Below are positions 7,057-15,749 of a stretch of DNA of 64,000 bases, in pieces. The notes under the pieces are model-generated. The model saw only the letters and a list, made by a program, of their open reading frames with translations. It did not search any database and was not told the origin of the DNA. This DNA is from Streptomyces griseus (GTDB taxonomy: Bacteria > Actinomycetota > Actinomycetes > Streptomycetales > Streptomycetaceae): the NCBI RefSeq assembly GCF_001715295.1, contig NZ_MDKB01000001.1, forward strand, positions 589,536 through 653,535, in the 5' to 3' direction. The position numbers and the translations under genes are program-made. Every line of letters begins with the position of its first letter. The first letter of the stretch is position 1.

Positions 7057-8694
7057 CTACCGGTCCTGCGCCCGCGCCCGCTCCACGACCGAGGCCAGGT
7101 CCAGGCTGTGCGGCAGCGTCCCGAAGGCCGAGCCCCAGTCCCCTCCCAGCCGCGACGCGCAGAACGCGTCCGCGACCTCCGGCGGCGCCCAGCGCAGCAG
7201 CAGCGACCCCTGCAGCACCAGGGCCATCCGCTCCACGAGCCGCCGGGCCCGCGCCTCGACGGCCTCCAGGTCCGCGAGCTCCGTCAGCAGGTCCTTGACC
7301 GCCGCGTCGAACCGGTGGTCCGCGCCGCGGGCCTTCCCGACCTCCCGCAAGTAGGCGTCCAGCGCCTGCGGCTCGCGCCGCAGAGCCCGCAGGACGTCGA
7401 GCGCCTGTACGTTGCCCGAGCCCTCCCAGATCGAGTTGAGGGGCGCCTCGCGCAGCAGCCGGGGCATCCCGGACTCCTCGACGTAACCGTTGCCGCCCAG
7501 GCACTCCAGCGCCTCGCCCACCACCGCGCCGCACCGCTTCGTCACCCAGTACTTGGCGGCCGGCACGGCGATCCGCAGGAAGGCCCGCTCCTCCTCGGTG
7601 TCCGCGTCGTACGCGGCGGCCAACCGCAACGCGAGCGTGGTCGCCGCCTCCGACTCCAGGGCCAGATCGGCCAGGACGTTGCGCATCAGCGGCTTCTCGA
7701 TCAGCAGCCCGCCGAACGCGCTGCGGTGAGCACTGTGGTGGATCGCCTGGGCCACCGCCTGCCGCATCAGCGCGGCCGAGCCCACCACGCAGTCCAGCCG
7801 GGTCGCGGCCACCATCTCGATGATGGTGCGCACCCCGCGCCCCTCCTCGCCGACCCGGCGGGCCCAGGTGCCGTCGAACTCCACCTCGGCGGAGGCGTTC
7901 GAGCGGTTGCCCAGTTTGTCCTTGAGGCGCTGGATCGCGAACACGTTGCGGGCGCCGTCCGGCAGGACGCGGGGGACGAGGAAGCAGCTCAGCCCGCCCG
8001 GAGCCTGCGCCAGCACCAGGAACCCGTCGGACATGGGCGCCGAACAGAACCACTTGTGCCCGGTGAGCAGGTACTCCCCGTCGCCGGCCAGCGGTTCGGC
8101 CCGCGTGGTGTTGGACCGCACGTCAGTGCCGCCCTGCTTCTCCGTCATGCCCATCCCGAAGAGCACCCCGGCCTTCTGGGACGCGGGCCGGAGTCCCTCC
8201 TCGTACACGTGGGAGGTCAGCAGCGGCTCCCATTCGGCGGCCAGCGCCGGGTCGGTCCGCAGCGCGGGGACGGCGGCGTGCGTCATGGACAGCGGGCAGC
8301 CGTGGCCCGCCTCCGCCTGCGTCCACACCAGGAAACCGGCCGCCCGCCGGACGTGCCCGGCCGGCCGGCCCCAGGCGTCGGTCAGGCCGGCCGAGACGGC
8401 GTGCCCGAGCAGCCGGTGCCAGGAGGGGTGGAACTCGACCTCGTCGAGGCGGTGCCCGTAGCGGTCGTGGGTACGCAGCTTCGGCGGATGCTCGTTCGCC
8501 TGCGCACCCCACGCCTGGGCCTGGGCGGAGCTGGCGGACCGTCCGAGCGTCTCGAGTTCGCCGCGCGTCTCGTCGAGGAGGTCCGGCCCGGTGTGCCGTT
8601 CGACGGCCTCCGCCAGCACCCGGTCGCCGGCGAAGACGTCATAGCCGACCAGCGGCGGAACCTGGTTGGTCACTGTGTGGGTGGTTGCTGCCAT
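7057..8694 (-). CDS. Acyl-CoA dehydrogenase family protein, AidB-like
   Basis: A 545-residue flavoprotein, the length of E. coli AidB (541) rather than ordinary acyl-CoA dehydrogenases (about 380). Signature segments are QAEAGHGCPLSMTHA, GMGMTEKQGGTDVRSNTT (the flavin-binding and active-site loop region), HKWFCSAPMSD, and the C-terminal CLGGNGYVEESGMPRLLREAPLNSIWEGSGN with the Glu and Gly-rich element shared by the AidB clade. AidB proteins bind DNA and are linked to alkylation protection. The start at 8694 is only 17 bases from the divergent BrkB gene, so the two share a promoter region. Three copies of a nine-base CCGGTCCTA-like unit straddle the stop codon. Confidence 0.92.
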   Translation of the reverse strand: MAATTHTVTNQVPPLVGYDVFAGDRVLAEAVERHTGPDLLDETRGELETLGRSASSAQAQAWGAQANEHPPKLRTHDRYGHRLDEVEFHPSWHRLLGHAVSAGLTDAWGRPAGHVRRAAGFLVWTQAEAGHGCPLSMTHAAVPALRTDPALAAEWEPLLTSHVYEEGLRPASQKAGVLFGMGMTEKQGGTDVRSNTTRAEPLAGDGEYLLTGHKWFCSAPMSDGFLVLAQAPGGLSCFLVPRVLPDGARNVFAIQRLKDKLGNRSNASAEVEFDGTWARRVGEEGRGVRTIIEMVAATRLDCVVGSAALMRQAVAQAIHHSAHRSAFGGLLIEKPLMRNVLADLALESEAATTLALRLAAAYDADTEEERAFLRIAVPAAKYWVTKRCGAVVGEALECLGGNGYVEESGMPRLLREAPLNSIWEGSGNVQALDVLRALRREPQALDAYLREVGKARGADHRFDAAVKDLLTELADLEAVEARARRLVERMALVLQGSLLLRWAPPEVADAFCASRLGGDWGSAFGTLPHSLDLASVVERARAQDR

Positions 8695-8711
8695 GCCGAT
8701 ACGGTAAGGAC

Positions 8712-9923
8712 GTGCAGGCAGCAAATGAAACACCCGAGCGGCCACCGGGTCGCCTCCACCGGGCTCGCGTCCTCTACCGCAACGTGTCCAAGCGGCAGAT
8801 GGCGTGGCAATTGCTCAAGGACACGGTCAATTCGTGTATCGAGTACCGCATCCTGGGACTCGCCGCCGAGGCGGCGTTCTTCACCCTGCTGTCCCTGCCT
8901 CCGCTGCTGCTCGGCCTGATCGGGCTGCTCGGCTATGTCGACGAGTGGACGTCCACCACGACCGTCGCCTCCATCGAGCGGAACATCCTGGACGCGGTGC
9001 AGACCGTGCTGTCCGAGCGCGGCGTGAACGACATCGCCAAACCGCTCATGGACGACGTCACCACCGGCGCCCGGCCCGACGTCATCTCGATCGGGTTCGC
9101 CATCGCCCTGTGGTCGGGCTCCCGCGCGGTGAACGTCTTCATCGACACCATCACCGTGATGTACGGGCTCGACGGGCACCGCGGCATCGTCAAGACCCGG
9201 CTGCTGGCCTTCCTGCTGTACGTCGTCGCGCTGCTGCTGGGAGCGGTGGTGCTGCCGCTGCTGGTGGTCGGCCCCGACCGGGTCGTGGATTTCGTCCCCT
9301 GGGGCACCGAGGTCCTCGCCGTCCTGTACTGGCCCCTGGTCATCGTGCTGACCATCGCGTTCCTGACGACCCTCTACCACGTGTCCGTCCCCGTCCGTTC
9401 GCCGTGGATGGAGGACGTTCCCGGTGCCCTGGTGGCGCTGGCGATGTGGGTGGTGGGCAGCTTCCTGCTCCGGATCTACCTGACGAGCACGGTGGAGGGG
9501 CCCACCATCTACGGCTCGCTGGCGGCGCCGATCGCCGTTCTGCTCTGGATAGGCATCTCCGCCTTCGCCGTGCTGGTGGGCGCCGCGGTGAACGCCGCGA
9601 TCGACCGCGTGTGGCCGTCCCTGGCCACCGCCGCCGCCCGCGCGGCCACCGAACGGGCCAGGGCCGCGCAGGCCGCCGAACTCGTGGCCCGCGCCCAGGC
9701 GGCGAACTGGGAAGCCTGGGCGGACGACGAGGACGACGACGTGTACATGCCGTCCGAGTTCCCGGAACGCTGGTCGCGCTTCCTGCCCCCGGACGACGTG
9801 AAGTCCCGGCTGCACGCGAACCGCGAGAAGGACACCAGGGACAGCGGGGACACCAAGGGCCCCAGGGACCACACCAAGGGCACCGACAGCCTCCCGGACA
9901 GCGGGGACACCGGGGACCGGTGA
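8712..9923 (+). CDS. YihY/BrkB family inner membrane protein
   Basis: A 403-residue integral membrane protein with six hydrophobic segments, including FFTLLSLPPLLLGLIGLLGY, FLLYVVALLLGAVVLPLLVV and APIAVLLWIGISAFAVLVGA; the ILGLAAEAAFFTLLSLPPLLLG and TIYGSLAAPIAVLLWIGI elements are typical of the family. Family members were once called RNase BN; the function is unknown. The C-terminal 120 residues are charged and alanine-rich, with a repetitive SGDT/KGT tail. I use GTG 8712; no strong ribosome site is seen, and the start could be a later GTG near 8784. Confidence 0.88.
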   Translation: MQAANETPERPPGRLHRARVLYRNVSKRQMAWQLLKDTVNSCIEYRILGLAAEAAFFTLLSLPPLLLGLIGLLGYVDEWTSTTTVASIERNILDAVQTVLSERGVNDIAKPLMDDVTTGARPDVISIGFAIALWSGSRAVNVFIDTITVMYGLDGHRGIVKTRLLAFLLYVVALLLGAVVLPLLVVGPDRVVDFVPWGTEVLAVLYWPLVIVLTIAFLTTLYHVSVPVRSPWMEDVPGALVALAMWVVGSFLLRIYLTSTVEGPTIYGSLAAPIAVLLWIGISAFAVLVGAAVNAAIDRVWPSLATAAARAATERARAAQAAELVARAQAANWEAWADDEDDDVYMPSEFPERWSRFLPPDDVKSRLHANREKDTRDSGDTKGPRDHTKGTDSLPDSGDTGDR

Positions 9924-9932
9924 CCGCGTAGC

Positions 9933-10637
9933 GTGGCAGGAGCGCACTACGAGGAGCGGGTGTCGGCCGTGGCCGGTGCCACCCTCTGGACGTTGAGCGG
10001 GGCCCCCGGCCCGGCGCGGAAGGTGCTCCCCGACGGCTGCATGGACCTGATCACGGCAGGCGGCCGACTGCTGGTGGCAGGCCCCGACACCCACGCGTTC
10101 ACCCCCTCCGGTACGGGCGGTGGACCCTGCGCCGGAATCCGGTTCGCCCCCGGCACGGCGCCCGCGCTCCTCGGCGTACCGGCCCACGAACTGCGTGACC
10201 GGCGGGTCGCCCTCGACGCACTCTGGCCGGGCCCGGAGGTCCGCAGGCTCACCGAACGGATCGAGGAGGCCGCCGATCCGGCGTCGGCCCTGGAGGACAT
10301 CGCCCTGCGCAGAGCCGCCGGCTCACAGCCGCCCGACCCGCTCATGACGGGCGTCGCCGCCCTGCTGCGGCAGGGCAGCTCCGTCACCGCCACCGCACAC
10401 GCCGTGGGCCTCGGAGCCCGCCAGCTGCACCGCCGCTCTCTCACCGCGTTCGGCTACGGGCCGAAGACCCTGGCCCGGATCCTGCGGCTGCAGCACGCCC
10501 TGGCCCTCGTACGGGCGGGGACGCCGTACGCCGAGGCAGCCTGCGCCGCGGGCTGTACCGACCAGGCCCACCTGGCCCGGGAGATGCGGGACCTGGCCGG
10601 CACGACGCTCGGTGGCTACCTGGCGGAACGGGCCTGA
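9933..10637 (+). CDS. AraC-family transcriptional regulator
   Basis: A 234-residue regulator. The N-terminal half ([34 protein letters not shown]) is the DUF6597-type sensor found in many actinobacterial AraC proteins. The C-terminal half holds the AraC helix-turn-helix pair, with [40 protein letters not shown] and the second helix [25 protein letters not shown]. It lies 9 bases after the BrkB gene. A start at GTG 9960 is equally possible, since GAGGAG precedes it. It is convergent with the glyoxalase-fold gene; AraC/DUF6597 regulators often sit beside VOC genes, so that gene is the likely target. Confidence 0.88.
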   Translation: MAGAHYEERVSAVAGATLWTLSGAPGPARKVLPDGCMDLITAGGRLLVAGPDTHAFTPSGTGGGPCAGIRFAPGTAPALLGVPAHELRDRRVALDALWPGPEVRRLTERIEEAADPASALEDIALRRAAGSQPPDPLMTGVAALLRQGSSVTATAHAVGLGARQLHRRSLTAFGYGPKTLARILRLQHALALVRAGTPYAEAACAAGCTDQAHLAREMRDLAGTTLGGYLAERA

Positions 10638-10644
10638 CCCCGCC

Positions 10645-11037
10645 CTACGACGTGGGGGCGAAGAGCGAGACCGCGCAGCCGTCCGGATCCAGGACGACCG
10701 CGTAGCGCTGGCCCCACACGGCGTCCCAGGGCCGCAGGTGGCCGCGGTAGCCGGCCCCGGTCAGGTCCGCGAAGACGGCGTCCACCTCCGCCGGGCTGTC
10801 GCAGAGGAACGCGAGCCCGAGCCGCTCACCGCCCTTCGGCGCGGTCCAGTCCGCATCGAAGGAGCGGACGACGTCCTCCGTGTCCCACAGCAGGCGCTGC
10901 CCGCCGGGGAGGGCCACTTCGACATGGGGTGCGGTTTCGGCACCGGCGGGGATGTCGAGCCCGAGCCGGCGGTAGAAGGCGAGCGAGGCGGCCAGGTCCC
11001 CCGTGGTGACGGAGACGGCGTCGAGTCGTGGAGTCAT
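10645..11037 (-). CDS. VOC (glyoxalase/bleomycin-resistance fold) family protein
   Basis: A 130-residue single-domain VOC protein with the repeated beta-alpha-beta-beta-beta motif: VSVTTGDLAASLAFYRRLGLDIP at the N-terminus and GHLRPWDAVWGQRYAVVLDPDGCAVSLFAP at the C-terminus. The Trp-Gly-Gln-Arg-Tyr segment and the DPDGC ending are usual for actinobacterial glyoxalase-like proteins of unknown substrate. It ends 7 bases from the convergent AraC gene. It may bind or detoxify a small hydrophobic or aldehyde compound; no direct evidence. Confidence 0.88.
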   Translation of the reverse strand: MTPRLDAVSVTTGDLAASLAFYRRLGLDIPAGAETAPHVEVALPGGQRLLWDTEDVVRSFDADWTAPKGGERLGLAFLCDSPAEVDAVFADLTGAGYRGHLRPWDAVWGQRYAVVLDPDGCAVSLFAPTS

Positions 11038-11237
11038 GGACAGAACGTAGACGGGCGCCCGGGTCCGGGTCTTGTACGAAACGGTCAGGGGCCCCGATCC
11101 GTCCGGAGCAAGGCCCCTGACCCGCCCGGCGTCCGGCGGGCGACCCGGCACGCGCCGAGCCCCGGTGAGTGCGGGTGCGGCCGACACCGCGTCACCCGGC
11201 GTCTCCCGAGCCCCGGCGCGTGCCGGGCCCCCGGCTG

Positions 11238-12767
11238 CTACCGGTCGACGCAGGCCTCGGGCGCGGTACCCGGGTCCGTCAGTGCGAGGCCGAGCTGCGC
11301 CCGTTCCGTGAGCCAGCGGGTCGGGCGGTGGCGCGGGTCGCCGGTCGTGACGTGCAGGGCCTGCTGCAGCTCCAGCATCCGGGCGGCGCCGATACGGTCG
11401 CCCCAGGCCAGGGGCCCGGCGGGATAGCCGAGGCCGGTCGTCACGGCCAGGTCGATGTCCGCGGGGGTGGCGAGCGAGCGTTCCGCGATCGAGGCGGCGA
11501 CCGACACCACCGAGGCCAGCAGCCGCTGCGCCACGGAGCCCGCCGTGTCCCGCACCACGGAGACGGCGTACGGTTCCTCGCCGTCCGCCGCCCGGGCCAG
11601 CACGGCGCGGGCGTCCCGCGCGGCGGCCGGGTCGGCCGCAGGCGTGACCGCGAGGACCCGGCGGCGGCCCACTACCGGCAGCGGGTCCACTCCGAAGGTG
11701 CGCCCGGCGGGGAGCCCTTGGGCGGCCACGGCGGCGGCCGCGGTGGTGCCCCAGACGGGGACCAGGACGAGGGCGGTGGGGGAGGGGTGCCCTCCGCTCT
11801 CGACGCTGGCCCCGGTCGCGGTCAGCGCCTCCCGCAGCCCCTCGCCACCGCCCGTCACGAACACCGGCCTGTCCGCGTCGCCGGTCACCGGCGCCTCCGC
11901 GGCCGGGCCGGGCGCCTCGGAGCCGTACGCGAACCATCCCCGCCCGGTCTTGCGGCCGAGCAGGCCCGCCGTCACCCGGTTCGGGGTGAGGTAGGAGGGG
12001 CGCAGCCGGTCCTCGTGGCGGAAGCCCTGCCAGATCGCATCGATCACCGCCGCCGTCACGTCGAGACCCGTGAGGTCCATCAGCTCGAACGGGCCCATCC
12101 GCAGACCCAGGACGTCGCGCGCGATGCGGTCGATCTCGGCCGGGCCCGCGACCGACTCCTCCAGCAGGGCAAGCGCCTCGGTCACCAGCCCGCGCCCGGC
12201 GTGGTTGACCAGGAAGCCCGGGGTGTCGGCGACCGTGACCGCGTGGTGGCCGCAGCTCTCGACCAGCGCGGTGAGGACCGGCGGGATCTCCGGGCGGGTG
12301 GCGGCGCCCGGCACGACCTCCACGATCCGCATCAGCGGCACGGGGTTGAAGAAGTGCAACCCCGCCAGCCGCGTCGGATCACCCAGGCCGGCGGCGATCC
12401 GGGTCACCGACAGGGAGGAGGTGTTGGTCGCGAAGACCGTGGAGGCGGGCAGGACCTGCTCCAGCTTCCCGAACACCTCGGCCTTGGTGTCCAGGTCCTC
12501 CCGCACGGCCTCGACGACGAGTTCGACGCCCGGGCCCGGTGCCCACGGGTCGTCCAGCGGGACCAGCCGGTCCAGCGCCGCGGCGCGGTCCCCTGCGGTC
12601 ATCCGGCCCTTGGCCACCGCGCGCTCCAGCATGGACCGCACGAAGTCCACGGCCTCGGCCACCGCCTCCGTGCGGACGTCGCACAGTTCGACGGTGTGTC
12701 CGGCGCTCGCCGCCCACTGGGCGATGCCGCGGCCCATGGCTCCGGCGCCGACGATCCTGATTCGCAT
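11238..12767 (-). CDS. 3-hydroxyacyl-CoA dehydrogenase (two C-terminal domains)
   Basis: A 509-residue NAD-dependent enzyme oxidising 3-hydroxyacyl-CoA to 3-oxoacyl-CoA. The Rossmann fingerprint GAGAMGRGIAQ is at residues 7-17; the catalytic region follows with FATNTSSLSVT, GLHFFNPVPLM and the ETP-like DTPGFLVNH. Two helical 3HCDH domains come after (GPFELMDLTGLD near residue 220 and GYPAGPLAWGDRIG near 445), as in PaaH/PaaC-type proteins of aromatic catabolism. It lies 36 bases after the CoA-transferase beta gene and is the last gene of that operon. Confidence 0.94.
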   Translation of the reverse strand: MRIRIVGAGAMGRGIAQWAASAGHTVELCDVRTEAVAEAVDFVRSMLERAVAKGRMTAGDRAAALDRLVPLDDPWAPGPGVELVVEAVREDLDTKAEVFGKLEQVLPASTVFATNTSSLSVTRIAAGLGDPTRLAGLHFFNPVPLMRIVEVVPGAATRPEIPPVLTALVESCGHHAVTVADTPGFLVNHAGRGLVTEALALLEESVAGPAEIDRIARDVLGLRMGPFELMDLTGLDVTAAVIDAIWQGFRHEDRLRPSYLTPNRVTAGLLGRKTGRGWFAYGSEAPGPAAEAPVTGDADRPVFVTGGGEGLREALTATGASVESGGHPSPTALVLVPVWGTTAAAAVAAQGLPAGRTFGVDPLPVVGRRRVLAVTPAADPAAARDARAVLARAADGEEPYAVSVVRDTAGSVAQRLLASVVSVAASIAERSLATPADIDLAVTTGLGYPAGPLAWGDRIGAARMLELQQALHVTTGDPRHRPTRWLTERAQLGLALTDPGTAPEACVDR

Positions 12768-12803
12768 GGTGGTTACGGTCCTCTCGCAGAGATGCGGTAC
12801 GTG

Positions 12804-13634
12804 TCAGCGAAGATAGACGCGGTCGGGGTCGACGTCCTCGCGCAGGAGGCGCAGTTCCGCGGCGGTCGGCGGCGGAACGGTCCCGACGGCGTCGGCCACC
12901 TTCAGGTCCCAGCCCGTCGCCGCCCGGACCTGCTCGACCGTGACACCCGGGTGGACGGCGACGAGCCGTAGTTCCTCGCCGACGCCCTCCCGGGCCAGGA
13001 TGCCCAGTTCGGTGATGACCCGGGTGACACCGATGCCGAGCGGCCGGATGCCCTCGGCGAGCGCTCGGTCCGGGCCGGGGGTGGTGCAGAAGTCCAGGGT
13101 CCCGGTGAACGAGCGCGGATCGTGCCGGCGCATCACCACGAAGACCTCACGGGAGTTGGCCATCACCTCGACGCCACCGCCCGACCCGGGCAGCCGCACC
13201 GACGGGCTCTCCCACTCCCCGATGACCGAGGTGTTGAGGTTGCCCCACCGGTCGATCTGGGCGGCGCCCAGGAAACCGACGTCGATGTGGCCGCCCTGGA
13301 GGACACAGCCGAACAGGGCGGGCATCGACAGCACCGCCTCGGCGCCCGAGATGAGGACGGCGTCGGCGATGGTCTCCGGCAGGTGCGAGGGGTGCGCGCC
13401 GCAGACCCCGGACTCGTACACCACCTCGATCCGGGGGGCGACCGTCAGATGGGCCAGTTCGGTGGCGAGCGTGGGCAGCCCGATGCCCGCGAACACCGTT
13501 CGGCGAGAGGCCAGTTCGCGCGAGGCGACCACGGAGAGCAGCTCCGAGGACGTGACGGGGCCCGTCACCCCGGGTGCGTCGGTCAGCGGCGCGGCGGCGG
13601 CCGGGGCCGACGGGTCCGCCGTGGGGGTCGTCAT
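12804..13634 (-). CDS. CoA-transferase beta subunit
   Basis: A 276-residue family I CoA-transferase subunit (GctB/IpdB-like). Diagnostic are FAGIGLPTLATELAHLTVAPRIEVVYESGVCGAHP, GFLGAAQIDRWGNLN (typical GAAQVD/GNVN element), GSGGGVEVMANS and RVITELGILARE. It is longer at the N-terminus than PcaJ by an Ala-rich leader. AAGGAG sits seven bases before the ATG at 13634. It forms the heterodimer with the alpha subunit at 13661-14617; together they would move CoA from an acyl-CoA donor to a carboxylic acid. The acid is unknown. Confidence 0.92.
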   Translation of the reverse strand: MTTPTADPSAPAAAAPLTDAPGVTGPVTSSELLSVVASRELASRRTVFAGIGLPTLATELAHLTVAPRIEVVYESGVCGAHPSHLPETIADAVLISGAEAVLSMPALFGCVLQGGHIDVGFLGAAQIDRWGNLNTSVIGEWESPSVRLPGSGGGVEVMANSREVFVVMRRHDPRSFTGTLDFCTTPGPDRALAEGIRPLGIGVTRVITELGILAREGVGEELRLVAVHPGVTVEQVRAATGWDLKVADAVGTVPPPTAAELRLLREDVDPDRVYLR

Positions 13635-13660
13635 GACCAGCTCCTTCTCGTGTGCGGCGG

Positions 13661-14617
13661 TCACAGTCGCCGTCCGTAGTTCACCGGTTCGCTGAGCGCC
13701 TCGCCGACCGCCAGCCCCGCCCAGAACTCCTCGCCCAGTCTGGCGGTGTACTCGGCGTGGTCGGCCGTCCCGTACACCCACCGGGCCAGCCACTCCCGCA
13801 GCCGCTCCGGATCCTTGCTGATGTGGGACCAGGCGCGGTAGAAGGCGTTGTCGCGGTCGTAGTAGCCCTGGGCGAACGACGGGTGCGCGCCGCGCGGGCA
13901 GACCACGACGGCGTCCACGGCGTGGGCCGGGACGAGCGTGCGGTTGGGGTCCGAGCGGACCACCTCGTCCCCGACGAGCTCCTCGACGACGACGATCGCC
14001 TTGTCGGCCGCGTACACGGCCTCCGCCTGAATGCCCGTCAGTCCCCAGATCTGGGTGTTGCCCCTGCGGTCGGCCCGCTGGGCGTGAATGATCGTCACGT
14101 CGGGGTTGACGGGTGGGACGACGTAGATCTGCTCGGGTTCGCCGTCCGGCCCCGGGTAGGGCGAAGTGACCTTGCGCAGATCGCTGTTGACGGCGGGCAG
14201 GTCGCTGCCCCCGTAGCTGCGCAGCGGGTAGAACGGCAGGCGCTGCGAACCGGCGAGGTAGCGGCAGATCATCCCGTAGTGGCTGTACTCCTCGAACGCG
14301 AGCGGCACCGGGTCGGCCCGCTCGATCCGGCGCCGCAGTTCGCCGAGCGAACCGGCGGAGGAGTTGCCCACGAACGAGGAGACCAGCCGCGAGACGCAGC
14401 CCGCGGCGATCATCTGGTCCACCACGATGTCCGCCGTCATCCGGACGACCGTGAGGTCCCGGCGGCCCTGACGGATGATCTCGTGCCCGGCGGCGGTGGG
14501 GATGAGGTGGGTGAAGCCCTCCAGGCTCACGGTGGCGCCGTCGTGCACGAAGGTGGCGACCGCCTCCCTCATCGACATGACCTTGCCGGCCCCGTCGGCC
14601 GTGTCCGTCCGTTCCAC
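13661..14617 (-). CDS. CoA-transferase alpha subunit
   Basis: A 318-residue family I CoA-transferase subunit (GctA/IpdA-like), with SMREAVATFVHDGATVSLEGFTHLIPTAAGHEI at the N-terminus, GCVSRLVSSFVGNSSAGSLGELRRRIE, and HAQRADRRGNTQIWG in place of the usual hAQRADxxGN motif. GTG 14617 is preferred to an in-frame ATG 51 bases upstream because GAGGAG lies six bases before it. It is the first gene of a minus-strand operon alpha-beta-3HCDH, divergent from the LysR gene. Length is above that of PcaI, so glutaconate-like or ring-cleavage acids are as likely as 3-oxoadipate. Confidence 0.92.
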   Translation of the reverse strand: MERTDTADGAGKVMSMREAVATFVHDGATVSLEGFTHLIPTAAGHEIIRQGRRDLTVVRMTADIVVDQMIAAGCVSRLVSSFVGNSSAGSLGELRRRIERADPVPLAFEEYSHYGMICRYLAGSQRLPFYPLRSYGGSDLPAVNSDLRKVTSPYPGPDGEPEQIYVVPPVNPDVTIIHAQRADRRGNTQIWGLTGIQAEAVYAADKAIVVVEELVGDEVVRSDPNRTLVPAHAVDAVVVCPRGAHPSFAQGYYDRDNAFYRAWSHISKDPERLREWLARWVYGTADHAEYTARLGEEFWAGLAVGEALSEPVNYGRRL

Positions 14618-14666
14618 GGTGCTCCTCGGCGGTGTGTGTGCTGGTCGCCCTACCGTGTCAGCGGCC

Positions 14667-14683
14667 ATTGATTGCTGTCCAAT
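14667..14683. promoter_or_regulatory. Candidate LysR box between the CoA-transferase operon and the LysR gene
   Basis: ATTG-N9-CAAT, which also satisfies T-N11-A, lies in the 115-base divergent gap, 50 bases from each start. This is where a LysR-type protein controlling the CoA-transferase operon would bind. The assignment is by pattern only. Confidence 0.45.
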
Positions 14684-14732
14684 ACCGAATTAAGGTCACA
14701 TCGAGACCGCTGACGAATGAATGGGTGCCCGT

Positions 14733-15647
14733 ATGGAGCTGCGTCATCTGACCGCGTTCACCGCCGTGGCCGAGGAACTCCACTTCGGCCGCGCCGCCAA
14801 GCGGCTGCAGATGGCCCAGCCGCCGCTGAGCCAGCAGATCCGGCAACTGGAGAAGGAGCTCGGCGTCCAGCTCTTCGAGCGCAACACCCGTTCCGTCCGC
14901 CTCACCAGCGCCGGGGAGTCCTTCCTCGAACCCGTACGGATCGTCCTGGACGACCTCGACACCGCGGTGCGGGCCGCGAAGGCGGCCGGGCGGGGGGAGT
15001 ACGGGCGGGTGACGATCGGCTTCGCCGGCGCCTCCAGCCACGAGACGCTGCCCCGGCTGACCAGGGCCGTACGGGCGGCCCACCCTGCCCTGGAGCTGGT
15101 CATGAAGGGCCAGACGTACGCCAACGTCGCGCTGTCCAGGGTCGCCGACGGCTCGCTCGACCTCGGCTTCGTACGGCTCCCGGTGACCCAGCCCGGGGTG
15201 GCCTACCGGGTGATCGACGAGGAGGAGCTGCTGTGCGCGCTGCCCTCCGACCACCGCCTCGCCCAGCTCGAGACCGTCCCGATCGGTGTCCTCGCCGACG
15301 AGCCCTTCGTCTCCTTCCCCGCCAACACCGGGTCCACCGTGCGCGACGCCATGGTCGAGGCCTGCGAGGCCACCGGTTTCCATCCGCGCGTGGTGCAGGA
15401 GGCCCCCGACTCGTACACGATCCTGGCGCTCGTCGCCGCCGGTGTCGGCGTCACGCTCACGGTCTCCTCCTGCCGTCACATCCAGCAGAACGGACTGGTC
15501 TACCGGCCCCTCGCCGGCCCTCCCATCCGGCGCCAGGCGGCACTTGCCTGGCGCACCGACAACCCGTCCGCGGCGCTGCGCGCGGTGCTCGCGGTCTGCG
15601 AGGAAGCCCTCCCGACCCCGAAGGGAAGCCCACGGGCGGCCGATTGA
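14733..15647 (+). CDS. LysR-family transcriptional regulator
   Basis: A 304-residue LysR protein. The helix-turn-helix is MELRHLTAFTAVAEELHFGRAAKRLQMAQPPLSQQIRQLEKELGVQLFERN at residues 1-52, followed by a substrate-binding domain with YGRVTIGFAGASS and the hinge YTILALVAAGVGVTL. The form (LHFGRAA, QMAQPPLSQQI) is that of the BenM/CatM/HcaR-like subgroup that responds to aromatic or carboxylic acids. I choose ATG 14733 because LysR proteins normally start MELRHL; an in-frame ATG at 14721 is possible. It divides two catabolic transcription units and probably controls both. Confidence 0.93.
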   Translation: MELRHLTAFTAVAEELHFGRAAKRLQMAQPPLSQQIRQLEKELGVQLFERNTRSVRLTSAGESFLEPVRIVLDDLDTAVRAAKAAGRGEYGRVTIGFAGASSHETLPRLTRAVRAAHPALELVMKGQTYANVALSRVADGSLDLGFVRLPVTQPGVAYRVIDEEELLCALPSDHRLAQLETVPIGVLADEPFVSFPANTGSTVRDAMVEACEATGFHPRVVQEAPDSYTILALVAAGVGVTLTVSSCRHIQQNGLVYRPLAGPPIRRQAALAWRTDNPSAALRAVLAVCEEALPTPKGSPRAAD

Positions 15648-15749
15648 GACGCCTTGCGTCTCGAAGGGAGGGGAACTCGATATTGGACCGACTCAGTGGT
15701 CGGGTGCGAGGGTCACCCCACCGACCGAACCCGCCGAAAGGTGCCCGCC

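Noticed and set aside
14658..14717. AT-rich patch before the LysR gene as a foreign-DNA boundary
   Set aside because: It is only about 60 bases, lies in a divergent promoter region and holds a LysR-box pattern, which is sufficient explanation.
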